DNA of 64,000 nt. Origin: Desulfovibrionaceae bacterium (GTDB taxonomy: Bacteria; Desulfobacterota; Desulfovibrionia; Desulfovibrionales; Desulfovibrionaceae). Each line of letters begins with the position of its first letter. Positions within the stretch are counted from its first letter, which is position 1. The position numbers and the translations under genes are program-made. This document shows, one piece after another, positions 35,085-43,232 of the stretch. The notes below the pieces were generated by a model. It saw only the letters and a program-made list of their open reading frames with translations, did no database searches and was not told the origin of the DNA. Location of the stretch: positions 342,490 through 406,489 of the forward strand of contig JAHZEL010000008.1 of assembly GCA_019421865.1 (NCBI GenBank), given 5' to 3'.

Positions 35085-37231
35085 AACGCGGTATTCTTCT
35101 GGTAGCCTACGGCTGCGGCAACATCCGCGGAGCAGCGGCGCTGCGTGCCGTACAGACGGCAGCCGAAGCGCGTTTCCGTCTGCCGGTGCGCTGGGCCTTC
35201 ACCTCGGAAACCATGCGCCTGCGGCTGGCCAGTTCCCGCACCAAGTCCGACTCCGTGCTCAAGGCGCTGAGACGCATGCGCTTTGAACGCTATACTCATG
35301 TAGCCGTTCAGCCCCTGCATATCATCCCGGGCATGGAATACAGCGCCGTGGCCGCCGATTGTCGCGCCATTCTGGAGGAAGGCGGCCTTTCCGTCAGTCT
35401 CGGCCGACCTCTGCTCTCCGGTCTTGATCCCGAGGCTCCCTGCGTGGCCGAAGCGGCGGAAACGCTGCTCAACCATATCTCGCCGCTGCGCTCTGCCTTG
35501 GAGCCGGTCATTTTCATGGCTCACGGCAGTCGCCACGAGTGCGACATTCTCTATCGCCGCCTCGGCAGCGCCGTCAGCGCACGGGATGCCCGCATCCATG
35601 TGGCCTGCATGGTCGGCTCCGGCATGATCCGCCCGGACGAAGCCACAAAAAATGCTCCTGCGTCCGACGGACTGGACCTGCTGCTGCCTTCTCTGCGCGC
35701 GGAAACGTCACCGGAGAGCCGCGTATGGCTTCTGCCCCTGCTCTCCGTGGTGGGGCGGCATACGCTGGAAGACATGGCGGGTTCTTCTCCCTCTTCCTGG
35801 AAAAGCCGCCTTGAAAAGGCAGGCTTCCGCTGTCAGGCGGAACTGAGAGGGCTTGCCGACGATCCCGCCTTCATCGACCTGTGGCTGAACCGGCTGGCCT
35901 CCGCTCTTGAGACGCCCGATCCCGCCGCCACGCTTCTTTCCGAGGCAGGAAACGCCGATGATCCGGCGCCCCATGCGTGTACCGCTGCTCCTGCCGTTTC
36001 CTCCGATGCACTTCCTTTTCTCAAGGAGTCTGCCATGTCCTCATCCGTCATCAGCTCCGCCATGGAGCAGAATCTCTCTCAGGGATCCATGATCCGGCGC
36101 ATGTTCGAAGCCGGTATTGAACTGCGCAAAAAGTACGGCAACGATGCCGTCTGCGATTTCAGTCTCGGCAATCCCGACCTCGCGCCGCCCGCCGAAGCGG
36201 CCCGTGCCATGGAGGCCCTTACCGCGCGCCTGTCCGAGCCCGGCATTCTCGGCTACATGCCCAACGGCGGATTCGGCTGGGCCCGAGAAAAGCTGGCCGC
36301 CTGGCTGAGCGAGCAGCAGCACACCCCGCTCAAGGCCGCTCACGTCATGCTCGGCTGCGGCGCCGCAGGCGTGATGAACGCCTTCTTCCACACCGTTCTC
36401 GAACCCGGCGACGAAGTGCTCACCGTGGCTCCCTTCTTCGGCGAATACCGCTTCTATGTCGGCAATCACGGCGGAACACTCCGTCCCGTGCCCTGCCGTG
36501 CGGAAGACTTCGGCCCCGACGTGGAAGCCCTTGCCGCCGCCGTTACGCCGAAGACCCGTGCCCTCATCATCAACTCTCCCAACAATCCTTCCGGCGCCGT
36601 CTACTCCGAAAAAGACATCGCCGACCTTGCCGCCATGCTGGAAGAGGCTTCCAGAAAGATCGGACGAGTGATCTACCTTGTGGCGGATGAACCGTACCGC
36701 TTCCTGGCCTACGACGGACTGGAAGTGCCCTCCGCTCTTCCTCTCTACCGCCACAGCGTGGTCATCAGCTCCTTTGCCAAGAACTACGGCATGGCCGGCG
36801 AGCGCGTGGGCTATATTGCGGTCAACCCCGCCATGGAAGATGCCGACAAGCTCATGGACGGACTCATCTTCTCCAACCGTGTGCTCGGTTTCGTGAATCC
36901 TCCCGTGATCGGGCAGTATCTCATGGCCGAATGCCTCGGCACCTCCACCGACGAGGCGCTCGCCATCTATACGAAACGCCGCAACCGCCTCGCCGCCATT
37001 CTGGCCGACGCAGGCTACGAGTTCACCCTGCCCAGAGGCACCTTCTACTTCTTCCCCAAGGCCCCCGGCGGCGACGACAAGGCCATCGTGGAAAAACTGA
37101 CGCAGAACCTCGTGCTCGCCGTGCCGAGTTCCGGTTTCGGATACCCCGGCTACTTCCGCCTGTCCTTTGCCGTGGAAGACGCCGTCATCGAGCGCTCTGC
37201 CGAAGGATTCCGCAAGGCGCTTCAGAACTGA
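35081..37231 (+). CDS. Fusion: CbiK-type cobaltochelatase + class I/II aminotransferase
   Basis: 716 residues. Residues 1 to about 276 are a CbiK-like anaerobic sirohydrochlorin chelatase with metal-binding histidines in MAHGSRH (His148) and VVGRHTLEDMAG (His227). A Pro/Ala-rich linker of about 40 residues leads to a complete PLP aminotransferase from Met319 (SPNNPSG, ADEPY, lysine in SSFAKNYGMAGERVGY, Lys567). The chelatase inserts metal for cobalamin or siroheme. The two activities have no known link. A ribosome site and ATG inside the linker suggest that the aminotransferase can also be made separately. Confidence 0.88.
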   Translation: MKRGILLVAYGCGNIRGAAALRAVQTAAEARFRLPVRWAFTSETMRLRLASSRTKSDSVLKALRRMRFERYTHVAVQPLHIIPGMEYSAVAADCRAILEEGGLSVSLGRPLLSGLDPEAPCVAEAAETLLNHISPLRSALEPVIFMAHGSRHECDILYRRLGSAVSARDARIHVACMVGSGMIRPDEATKNAPASDGLDLLLPSLRAETSPESRVWLLPLLSVVGRHTLEDMAGSSPSSWKSRLEKAGFRCQAELRGLADDPAFIDLWLNRLASALETPDPAATLLSEAGNADDPAPHACTAAPAVSSDALPFLKESAMSSSVISSAMEQNLSQGSMIRRMFEAGIELRKKYGNDAVCDFSLGNPDLAPPAEAARAMEALTARLSEPGILGYMPNGGFGWAREKLAAWLSEQQHTPLKAAHVMLGCGAAGVMNAFFHTVLEPGDEVLTVAPFFGEYRFYVGNHGGTLRPVPCRAEDFGPDVEALAAAVTPKTRALIINSPNNPSGAVYSEKDIADLAAMLEEASRKIGRVIYLVADEPYRFLAYDGLEVPSALPLYRHSVVISSFAKNYGMAGERVGYIAVNPAMEDADKLMDGLIFSNRVLGFVNPPVIGQYLMAECLGTSTDEALAIYTKRRNRLAAILADAGYEFTLPRGTFYFFPKAPGGDDKAIVEKLTQNLVLAVPSSGFGYPGYFRLSFAVEDAVIERSAEGFRKALQN
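36023..36037 (+). promoter_or_regulatory. Internal ribosome site and start in the fusion gene
   Basis: AAGGAG, six bases, then ATG at 36035, in frame with both halves. This is where a free-standing aminotransferase of 398 residues would begin. It suggests two formerly separate genes whose intervening stop was lost, or a gene with two products. Confidence 0.7.
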
Positions 37232-37237
37232 TTTCAC

Positions 37238-37271
37238 CGGCACGGCCCCGCAAGGCCGTGCCGCTTTTTTT
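37238..37271 (+). terminator. Strong terminator after the fusion gene
   Basis: Perfect CGGCACGGCC/GGCCGTGCCG 10-bp stem with a six-base loop, then a run of seven T. It ends the purM unit. Confidence 0.95.
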
Positions 37272-37439
37272 CCTGACGAGAGCCGGATACGCCGCACAGA
37301 GAACAGGATGCGACCCCGGCTCTTTTGTTGTGCCCGACCGCCTGCTTCTCTCTCCACTTCATCAGCTGCCTCTTTCAGTCCGACGACGGCAGGACAGTCC
37401 TTCCACCCCGTTTCAACACCAGCCACGTTCCACCCTTCC

Positions 37440-37530
37440 GGGCTTTTTCGGTTGCGTTTATCATCAATTTTTGATTTATCAATGAGTAAATTTATTCTTG
37501 ACTTTTTACATTTTTTCAATGAAAGATGAT
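37440..37530 (+). promoter_or_regulatory. A+T-rich recN promoter region
   Basis: In the 339-base gap before recN, bases near 37455-37530 are strongly A/T-rich. They contain ATCAA-TTT-TTGAT (inverted repeat), a second ATCAA and TTGACT followed after 17 bases by a weak GAAAGA -10. recN is an SOS gene in many bacteria, so the inverted repeat is a candidate repressor site, but it does not match the LexA boxes I know. Confidence 0.4.
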
Positions 37531-37570
37531 TCCATCGGGAAAATCCCCCTAACCCTTTTCTGGTGGAATC

Positions 37571-39178
37571 ATGCTGGAATATCTGCGCATACGCGGCCTG
37601 GCCCTCATTGACGACATGGAGCTTGAATTCGGCGACGGAATGAACGTCCTCACGGGCGAAACCGGCGCAGGCAAGAGCTTCATTCTCAAGGCCATCAACT
37701 TTGTTCTGGGAGACAAACTCTCTACCGACATGGTGCGCCCCGGCCGGGACAAGGCGCAGGTGGAGGCGCTCTTCACCAGACAGGGCGAACAGGGGGAAGA
37801 GGAAATCGTGCTCCGGAGAGAACTTTCCGCCTCTTCCGGACGCAGTCACTTTTTCCTCAACGGTACCCTCACCTCGCAGGAAACCGTGCGTGCCCTGCGC
37901 CCCGTTCTTCTTTTCCATGTCAGTCAGCACGGGCAGCAGCGCCTGCTTCAGTCCTCCTATCAGGCGTCGCTCATCGACTCCTTCCTTCCCGACCAGACGC
38001 TGGTTTCCCGCAAGGATGCCGTTCTGAAGGAACTCAAGGACGTGGCGGAGCAGCGACGCAAACTCCTGGAGCGCATGGAAATGCTGAGTGAGAAACGGGA
38101 ACTGCTGGAAATGCAGCAGAAGGAAATCGAACGCGTCGCGCCTGAAGAGGGAGAGGAAGAGCGGCTGGAAAAGGCCCGTGCGGAAATGAAGGGGCTGGAA
38201 CATCTGCGCTCGCAGTATGAGCAGGGGCTGGAACTCATGCTCGGAGGCGAGGGAGCCGGACTTTCCACCATGCTGGGCGAGCTGGAACGCCTGCTCCATG
38301 GGCTTGCCCAGGAAGACGAAACATTCGCGCCGTCTCTCGAATCGCTTCTGAACTTCGAGGAAGAAGCCCGGGAACTGACTCGGCGCTTCCGCAGCACGCC
38401 CTCCTGCGACTGCGAATACGATCCCGACGAGCTTGAGGCGCGCCTCTACGAGTTGTCACAGCTCAAGCGCCGCATGCGCCGGACCATCCCTGAAATTCTC
38501 CGACTCCGGGACGAAATCACAGAAAACCTCTCCTTCCTCGATGCCTGCGGTCTTGATCTGCACAGGCTGGAAAAGCAGGAGCGGGAACTCTCCAAAAAAC
38601 TTCATGTAATACTTGAAGAATGCAACGCGGGCCGAAAAGAGGCTGCCGCATCCTTCTGCACGGCGCTGGAAAGGGAACTGGCCGGACTCGGCTTTTCCGA
38701 ACGCGTTCATGTGGAGCCTGAATGCGTCCCTCACGAGGTATGGCCTCAAGTGGAAGACAAGGTGAAGGTCATCTGCCCTGCCTGCGTGGAAGACCGCTAC
38801 CGCCTGCTGTGGGCCCCCAATCCGGGCCAGCATCCGCAGCCTCTGGATAAAATCGCCTCCGGCGGCGAACTTTCACGCTTCATGCTGGCCGTGGTCGGCG
38901 TACAGGCCACGGGAGAAGACGCCACGCTCATCTTCGACGAAGTGGATGCCGGAGTCGGCGGCATCACGCTGAACCGCGTATCCGACAGGCTGCATGATCT
39001 GGCCGCCAAAAGACAGCTTCTCATCATCACGCACTGGCCGCAGCTTGCCGCCCGGGCGGCCCAGCATTTTCAGGTGTCCAAGGAAGTGCGCAGCGACGAA
39101 ACCTTCACGCTCTGCCGCCCCCTCGACGCCAGAGCCAGAGAAGCCGAACTCAGAAGAATGGCGGGAGAAGAAAGCTGA
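37571..39178 (+). CDS. recN: DNA repair protein RecN
   Basis: 535 residues, SMC-like. Walker A GETGAGKS near the N-terminus, two coiled-coil arms (KELKDVAEQRRKLLERMEML and similar), the signature SGGELSRFMLA and Walker B LIFDEVDAGVGG at the C-terminus. RecN holds DNA ends together in double-strand break repair. It stands alone between the purM unit terminator and the convergent rlmH gene. The 236-base gap after it shows no clear terminator. Confidence 0.96.
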   Translation: MLEYLRIRGLALIDDMELEFGDGMNVLTGETGAGKSFILKAINFVLGDKLSTDMVRPGRDKAQVEALFTRQGEQGEEEIVLRRELSASSGRSHFFLNGTLTSQETVRALRPVLLFHVSQHGQQRLLQSSYQASLIDSFLPDQTLVSRKDAVLKELKDVAEQRRKLLERMEMLSEKRELLEMQQKEIERVAPEEGEEERLEKARAEMKGLEHLRSQYEQGLELMLGGEGAGLSTMLGELERLLHGLAQEDETFAPSLESLLNFEEEARELTRRFRSTPSCDCEYDPDELEARLYELSQLKRRMRRTIPEILRLRDEITENLSFLDACGLDLHRLEKQERELSKKLHVILEECNAGRKEAAASFCTALERELAGLGFSERVHVEPECVPHEVWPQVEDKVKVICPACVEDRYRLLWAPNPGQHPQPLDKIASGGELSRFMLAVVGVQATGEDATLIFDEVDAGVGGITLNRVSDRLHDLAAKRQLLIITHWPQLAARAAQHFQVSKEVRSDETFTLCRPLDARAREAELRRMAGEES

Positions 39179-39414
39179 TCCCACGGGAAGCGGCAGTGCA
39201 ACAGACTTTTCCGGCAAGGTCACAGTTCTCGGAAAAACGGCCTCCTCGAACAGCCTGTCTGCCGGAGCTGAAACCCAGGTCGTTGGCCTGACTCAACCTG
39301 ACGCCTTTCAGCGTTCCGCCCGTCGGGCCCCGTCGCGGGCGCACCTTCACAAACGTTGCCGTCGCTTCCCTTTTTATGCCGGGTAAAAGACCGAGCGCCC
39401 TCCCCGCCGCCCCG

Positions 39415-39891
39415 TCAGTCATGATGGTACGGCATGTTCCGAAGCAGCGTTTCCGCCCGGTAAAGCTGTTCGAGCAGCACCACTCGGGCCAGCTCATGCG
39501 GGAGCGTCTGCGGGCCGAAGGCTATGAGGTGGCGGGCCTTTTCCCGAACGGAGTCATGCAGCCCGAAGGGGCCGCCCACGATGAAGCACGGACGACGCGT
39601 CGCATCAGTAGACATTCCGTCCAAAAAGCGTGAAAATTCCCGGGATGTCATGGAACGCCCCTTTTCATCGAGGCATACCACGATATCCTGCGGCGAGAGC
39701 GCCGCAAGAATGCGCTTTCCTTCATCCTCCACACGCCGGGCGACCGGCAGTGCGGGATCGGAGTCGCGGATGACGGTATCCGTCACCTTTCTCCAGCGGG
39801 AAAGCCGTTCCAGATAATGGGCCGCGGCATCCTTCCAGAAAGGAGCATGTGGCCTGCCGACTGTCATGATACGCAAGGGTTTCAAACTCAT
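39415..39891 (-). CDS. rlmH: 23S rRNA (pseudouridine1915-N3)-methyltransferase RlmH
   Basis: 158 residues of the SPOUT class. The trefoil-knot SAM site is visible as VCLDEKGRSMTSREFSRFL, FIVGGPFGLHDSV and the C-terminal LPHELARVVLLEQLYRAETL...PYHHD. It modifies helix 69 of 23S rRNA in 70S ribosomes. Convergent with recN and divergent from tsaC. Confidence 0.96.
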   Translation of the reverse strand: MSLKPLRIMTVGRPHAPFWKDAAAHYLERLSRWRKVTDTVIRDSDPALPVARRVEDEGKRILAALSPQDIVVCLDEKGRSMTSREFSRFLDGMSTDATRRPCFIVGGPFGLHDSVREKARHLIAFGPQTLPHELARVVLLEQLYRAETLLRNMPYHHD

Positions 39892-39928
39892 GCGTTCAGT
39901 ATAGGCTTACCCTTCCACGGAGGCAAGC

Positions 39929-40582
39929 GTGACTCTATCCCTTCAGGAAGCCGCCCGCCGCTTACGTCTCGGCGGCGTGATTCTCTACCCCACGGAAACC
40001 TTTTTCGGCATCGGCTGCCGCGCCGACAATGCCGAAGCGGTGCTGCGCGTATTCCACTGCAAGCGCCGTTCTCTCTCCATGCCGCTGCCCGTCATTCTGG
40101 GCTGCTTCGAGCAGCTCGCGCTCGTGGCCATCCCCGACCCTGCCCTTGCCGACGACATGAGTGCTCTGGCCCGCTTCTGGCCCGGTCCGCTCACGCTTCT
40201 TCTGCCCGCCCGCCCCGAGCTTCCCGAAGCCCTCACCGGCGGCAGCGGAAAAATAGCCGCCCGCATAAGCTCGCATCCCGCCGCCCGGGCGCTGGCCGAA
40301 CAGAGCGGATTTCCCATCGTTTCAAGCAGCGCAAACATCAGCGGCCGGAAAGCCGTCACTGCGGCATCCGAGCTTGATCCGGAACTTCTTCTCTCCCTGA
40401 TGCCGGAAACGGACGGCGTTCTCGACGAGCCTCCGGCTCCCGGCGGCGGAGAAGCCAGCACCATCGTGGAACCTCTGGGCAGCCGGAACCTGCGCCTGTT
40501 CAGAGAAGGCGCGCTGCCTCTGGCTGATCTCAGGCAGGCCGGTTTTCACATTCTGAATCCCCATTCCGAGGTTCATGCATGA
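39929..40582 (+). CDS. tsaC: Threonylcarbamoyl-AMP synthase, YrdC/TsaC family
   Basis: 217 residues; GTG start with GGAGG five bases upstream. LGGVILYPTETFFGIGCRAD and FPIVSSSANISG are typical of the YrdC fold that makes threonylcarbamoyl-AMP for t6A in tRNA. The motif normally KxR is CKRRSLSMPLP here. It lacks the extra Sua5 domain. It overlaps the following Nudix gene (ATGA). MtaB, which acts further on t6A, is encoded in the same window. Confidence 0.92.
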   Translation: MTLSLQEAARRLRLGGVILYPTETFFGIGCRADNAEAVLRVFHCKRRSLSMPLPVILGCFEQLALVAIPDPALADDMSALARFWPGPLTLLLPARPELPEALTGGSGKIAARISSHPAARALAEQSGFPIVSSSANISGRKAVTAASELDPELLLSLMPETDGVLDEPPAPGGGEASTIVEPLGSRNLRLFREGALPLADLRQAGFHILNPHSEVHA

Positions 40583-41100
40583 ATCATCCCCGCCATTGCC
40601 CGTCCTGCGGGACGCTTGTGGTAAAATACAGCAATCCTCTGCCCACGGCCGACGTCGTCATTTACGACGAAAAAAGAGGCATCATCCTGATCCGTCGCAA
40701 GAATCCTCCGCTGGGCATGGCCCTTCCGGGCGGATTCATCGAGGAAGGAGAAAGCGCGGAACACGCCGCCGTACGCGAAATGAAGGAGGAAACCGGCCTC
40801 GACGTTCAGCTTGAGGGGGTTCTCGGCGTCTACTCCTGGCCGCTGCGCGATCTGCGCTGTCATACCCTCACCACGGTTTTCGTAGGACGCTGCGCCGATC
40901 CGGACGCCCTGCTTGCCGGAGACGACGCCGCCGAGGCCGCCTTCTACGATCCGGATCATATTCCAGGACCTCTCTGCTTCGATCATGCCCGCGTTCTCGC
41001 CCACTTTCGCGACTGGCGTGAGGGGCGCAGGCCCCTGCTGCCCTGCGCGGAAGATCCATCCCTTGAATACGGCGACATTCCCTATACCCGCCCCTTCTAG
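40579..41100 (+). CDS. Nudix hydrolase
   Basis: 173 residues. Nudix box from GGFIEEGESAEHAAVRE onward to MKEETGL, fully consensus with the catalytic glutamates. A short CPSCG segment at the N-terminus could be part of a zinc site as in NADH-pyrophosphatase-like members. Substrate unknown; nucleoside diphosphate derivatives are usual. Translationally coupled to tsaC. Confidence 0.92.
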   Translation: MNHPRHCPSCGTLVVKYSNPLPTADVVIYDEKRGIILIRRKNPPLGMALPGGFIEEGESAEHAAVREMKEETGLDVQLEGVLGVYSWPLRDLRCHTLTTVFVGRCADPDALLAGDDAAEAAFYDPDHIPGPLCFDHARVLAHFRDWREGRRPLLPCAEDPSLEYGDIPYTRPF

Positions 41101-41115
41101 CCTTCCGGAGTTCTC

Positions 41116-41538
41116 ATGTTTCATTACGGTCACACGTCCCCTGAAGAACAGGATGTCTGGATCAGGGATCATTTCCGCAGCCGCACGGCCGGAGCCGAAT
41201 TCATGCTTCCCTGGACCATCGACACATGGTTCACCACCGTCGGCGAACTGAAAAGACTCTTCACCGCTGAAGAATTGAAAACCGTCATAGACGCACACAA
41301 GAACATCGTCATAGACGCATCCCACCTGCGCGCCGCCCACCTGCTCACCCATGTTCCGGAGCTCTGCGGAAAAAAGGAGCTGGATAAAAAGTACGGCAGC
41401 AGCAGCCGAATCCTTGAGACGAAACTCAGGCAGCTCGACGACACGCAGGCCGCCGTGCTCGTGCTCTGGGCTTCGGCATTCTGGCGCGGTCAGACCTGCT
41501 CCGCGCAGGCATTGGAAAAATACGTCGCCGTGAAATAA
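41116..41538 (+). CDS. Conserved hypothetical protein, 140 residues
   Basis: No signal peptide or membrane span; mixed helices (LKRLFTAEELKTVIDAHKNIVIDASHLRAAHLLTH, C-terminal TQAAVLVLWASAFWRG). It follows the Nudix gene by 15 bases with CCGGAG in front of its ATG, so it is the last gene of the tsaC unit. I do not recognise a family. Confidence 0.75.
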   Translation: MFHYGHTSPEEQDVWIRDHFRSRTAGAEFMLPWTIDTWFTTVGELKRLFTAEELKTVIDAHKNIVIDASHLRAAHLLTHVPELCGKKELDKKYGSSSRILETKLRQLDDTQAAVLVLWASAFWRGQTCSAQALEKYVAVK

Positions 41539-41879
41539 CCATCCGCTCGAAGATCCGCCGCCCTTACCCACTTTCTGCAGTAAAAAAAGGGGCAGGTTCA
41601 CGCCTCCCCTTTGCCGCTGCGGAAGCCCTCCGCCGGAGAACGCCGCCTCTCTCGGAAAAACTCAGGCGGATTTACGGAAAGAACCTGTTCCATGAGCACA
41701 CATGGGAGCGAGACAGGCACAGATCCGGGCAACCTGAAAAACAGCTTTTCTCAGGTTCCGTTCCTAATACCGCCACATTCCTCCCGGTCTCCACCCAAAC
41801 AGCCCAAGCGCTCGTCAGACTTTTCCGCCGCCACGCCGACATCCGTCCCTCGACTCCTGCAACCATCAAGGATCTCCTC
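41539..41879. other. Spacer with a bidirectional terminator-like hairpin
   Basis: 341 bases. AAAGGGG-AGG/CCT-CCCCTTT (41588-41612) has an A-run on its left side and TTT on its right, so it is stronger on the minus strand but could end the tsaC unit. A second stem AACCTG-AAAA/TTTT-CAGGTT lies at 41731-41757 with no T-run. No gene seen. Confidence 0.5.
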
Positions 41880-43106
41880 ATGGCCGATTACGCACGCAAC
41901 CGCATGTTCTTTGCCTCAAGCACCACGCTCATGCTGGCCGTGGCCGGGTACATGTCCTTCAGCCTGTTCTGGCACGATCCCGTGCCCGTCCTCTGGAGAA
42001 TTCCGCTCACGGTTCTTCTCTTCATCATTTCCCAGACCATCACGGGCATGCGGGTACTCATTACGAAACGCCCCGATCTGCCCTTTCTGCTCGTGCGCGC
42101 GGGAGGCTTCATTTCCTCCTCGTTCATGGTCCTGTCCTGGCTTGTGCTTCTGCGCGATCTGTTTCTTGCCCTGTGTTTCGGAGTCTCCCTTCTGAGCCCC
42201 GGTCTGAGCGGACTGGAAGAGAGCCTGTTCTCCGCCCTGCTCTCCATTCCTGCGGAACTTCTCATGCTCGCCACAAGTCTGGCGGCGGCGGCCGCAGGCA
42301 TGGCGCGCGCCCTGGCCGTTCCCGAAGTCAGACGGATCGACGTTACCGTAACGGGTCTGCCCAAGGATCTGGACGGACTCAAGATCGCCCATCTGAGCGA
42401 CCTGCACATCGGCTCCACCTTCACCGGCGCGTGGCTGGAGGAAGTGGTTCGCCGGACCAATGCTCTGGAGCCGGACTTCACCCTCATCACGGGAGATCTG
42501 GCCGACGGCACGCCGGAGAGCATCGGTTCCTTTCTGCATCCCATCACGGATCTGAGGGCACGCTATGATGTCGTCATCAGCGCAGGAAACCACGACTACT
42601 ACTCCGGACTGCGCCCCTGGGTGGAAACCTGGCGGCACTGGGGCATGACTGTTCTTCTGAACGCTCACAGGCAGTACGACGTCAGAGGCAGAAACGTGGT
42701 CATTGCCGCAGTCACTGATCCCTGTGCCGTTCTGTTCCGCAGTCTCGACGGAGAAATGGGCGCGCCCGACACCAGAAAAGCCCTTGAGGGAGCGGACGAA
42801 GGCCTGCGCATCCTCATGTCGCACCGACCGGGACAGGCCGAACAGAACGCCGCTCTGGGCTGTCATCTCCAGCTTTCCGGACACACCCACGGCGGACAGT
42901 TCTTCTTTCTCTTCCCGCTGGTATCCCGTATGAACAGCGGATTCCGCTCCGGCCTCTACCGGGCCGGATCCATGCCGCTCTACGTCAGTCCCGGAACAGG
43001 CATGTGGGGCTATGTGCCCATGCGCCTCGGTGTAGGCGCGGAAATCACGCTGCTTACGCTGCGCTCCCCGGAGCAGACTGAAGCCGGAGAACGCTCAACG
43101 AAATAA
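41880..43106 (+). CDS. Membrane-anchored metallophosphoesterase
   Basis: 408 residues. Four hydrophobic segments fill the first 145 residues, then a calcineurin-like phosphoesterase domain with all metal motifs: SDLHIG, ITGDLADG, SAGNHDYY, SHRP and SGHTHGGQ. This layout matches the YkuE/YaeI-type group; some act on UDP-diacylglucosamine or lipids, but the substrate here is unknown. AAGGA precedes the ATG by seven bases. Single-gene unit ending at a strong terminator. Confidence 0.92.
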   Translation: MADYARNRMFFASSTTLMLAVAGYMSFSLFWHDPVPVLWRIPLTVLLFIISQTITGMRVLITKRPDLPFLLVRAGGFISSSFMVLSWLVLLRDLFLALCFGVSLLSPGLSGLEESLFSALLSIPAELLMLATSLAAAAAGMARALAVPEVRRIDVTVTGLPKDLDGLKIAHLSDLHIGSTFTGAWLEEVVRRTNALEPDFTLITGDLADGTPESIGSFLHPITDLRARYDVVISAGNHDYYSGLRPWVETWRHWGMTVLLNAHRQYDVRGRNVVIAAVTDPCAVLFRSLDGEMGAPDTRKALEGADEGLRILMSHRPGQAEQNAALGCHLQLSGHTHGGQFFFLFPLVSRMNSGFRSGLYRAGSMPLYVSPGTGMWGYVPMRLGVGAEITLLTLRSPEQTEAGERSTK

Positions 43107-43163
43107 AGAAGGAAAATAAGGAAATTCTTCCTGTTTTCTCACCAAAAAGCTTCTGATGATACG

Positions 43164-43193
43164 AAAAAAAGGCAGCCAAATGGCTGCCTTTTT
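43164..43193. terminator. Bidirectional terminator between the phosphoesterase gene and ettA
   Basis: AAAAAAAGGCAGCC, four bases, GGCTGCCTTTTT. Seven-bp GC-rich stem with T-runs on both strands, serving the convergent genes. Confidence 0.93.
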
Positions 43194-43232
43194 CCATACC
43201 GTAATCAGGGGAAAGAACTCCCCGATCGGAGA

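Noticed and set aside
41611..42195. 194-codon frame upstream of the metallophosphoesterase
   Set aside because: It overlaps the start of a well-supported gene in another frame, has no ribosome site and a Ser/Pro/Arg-rich translation.
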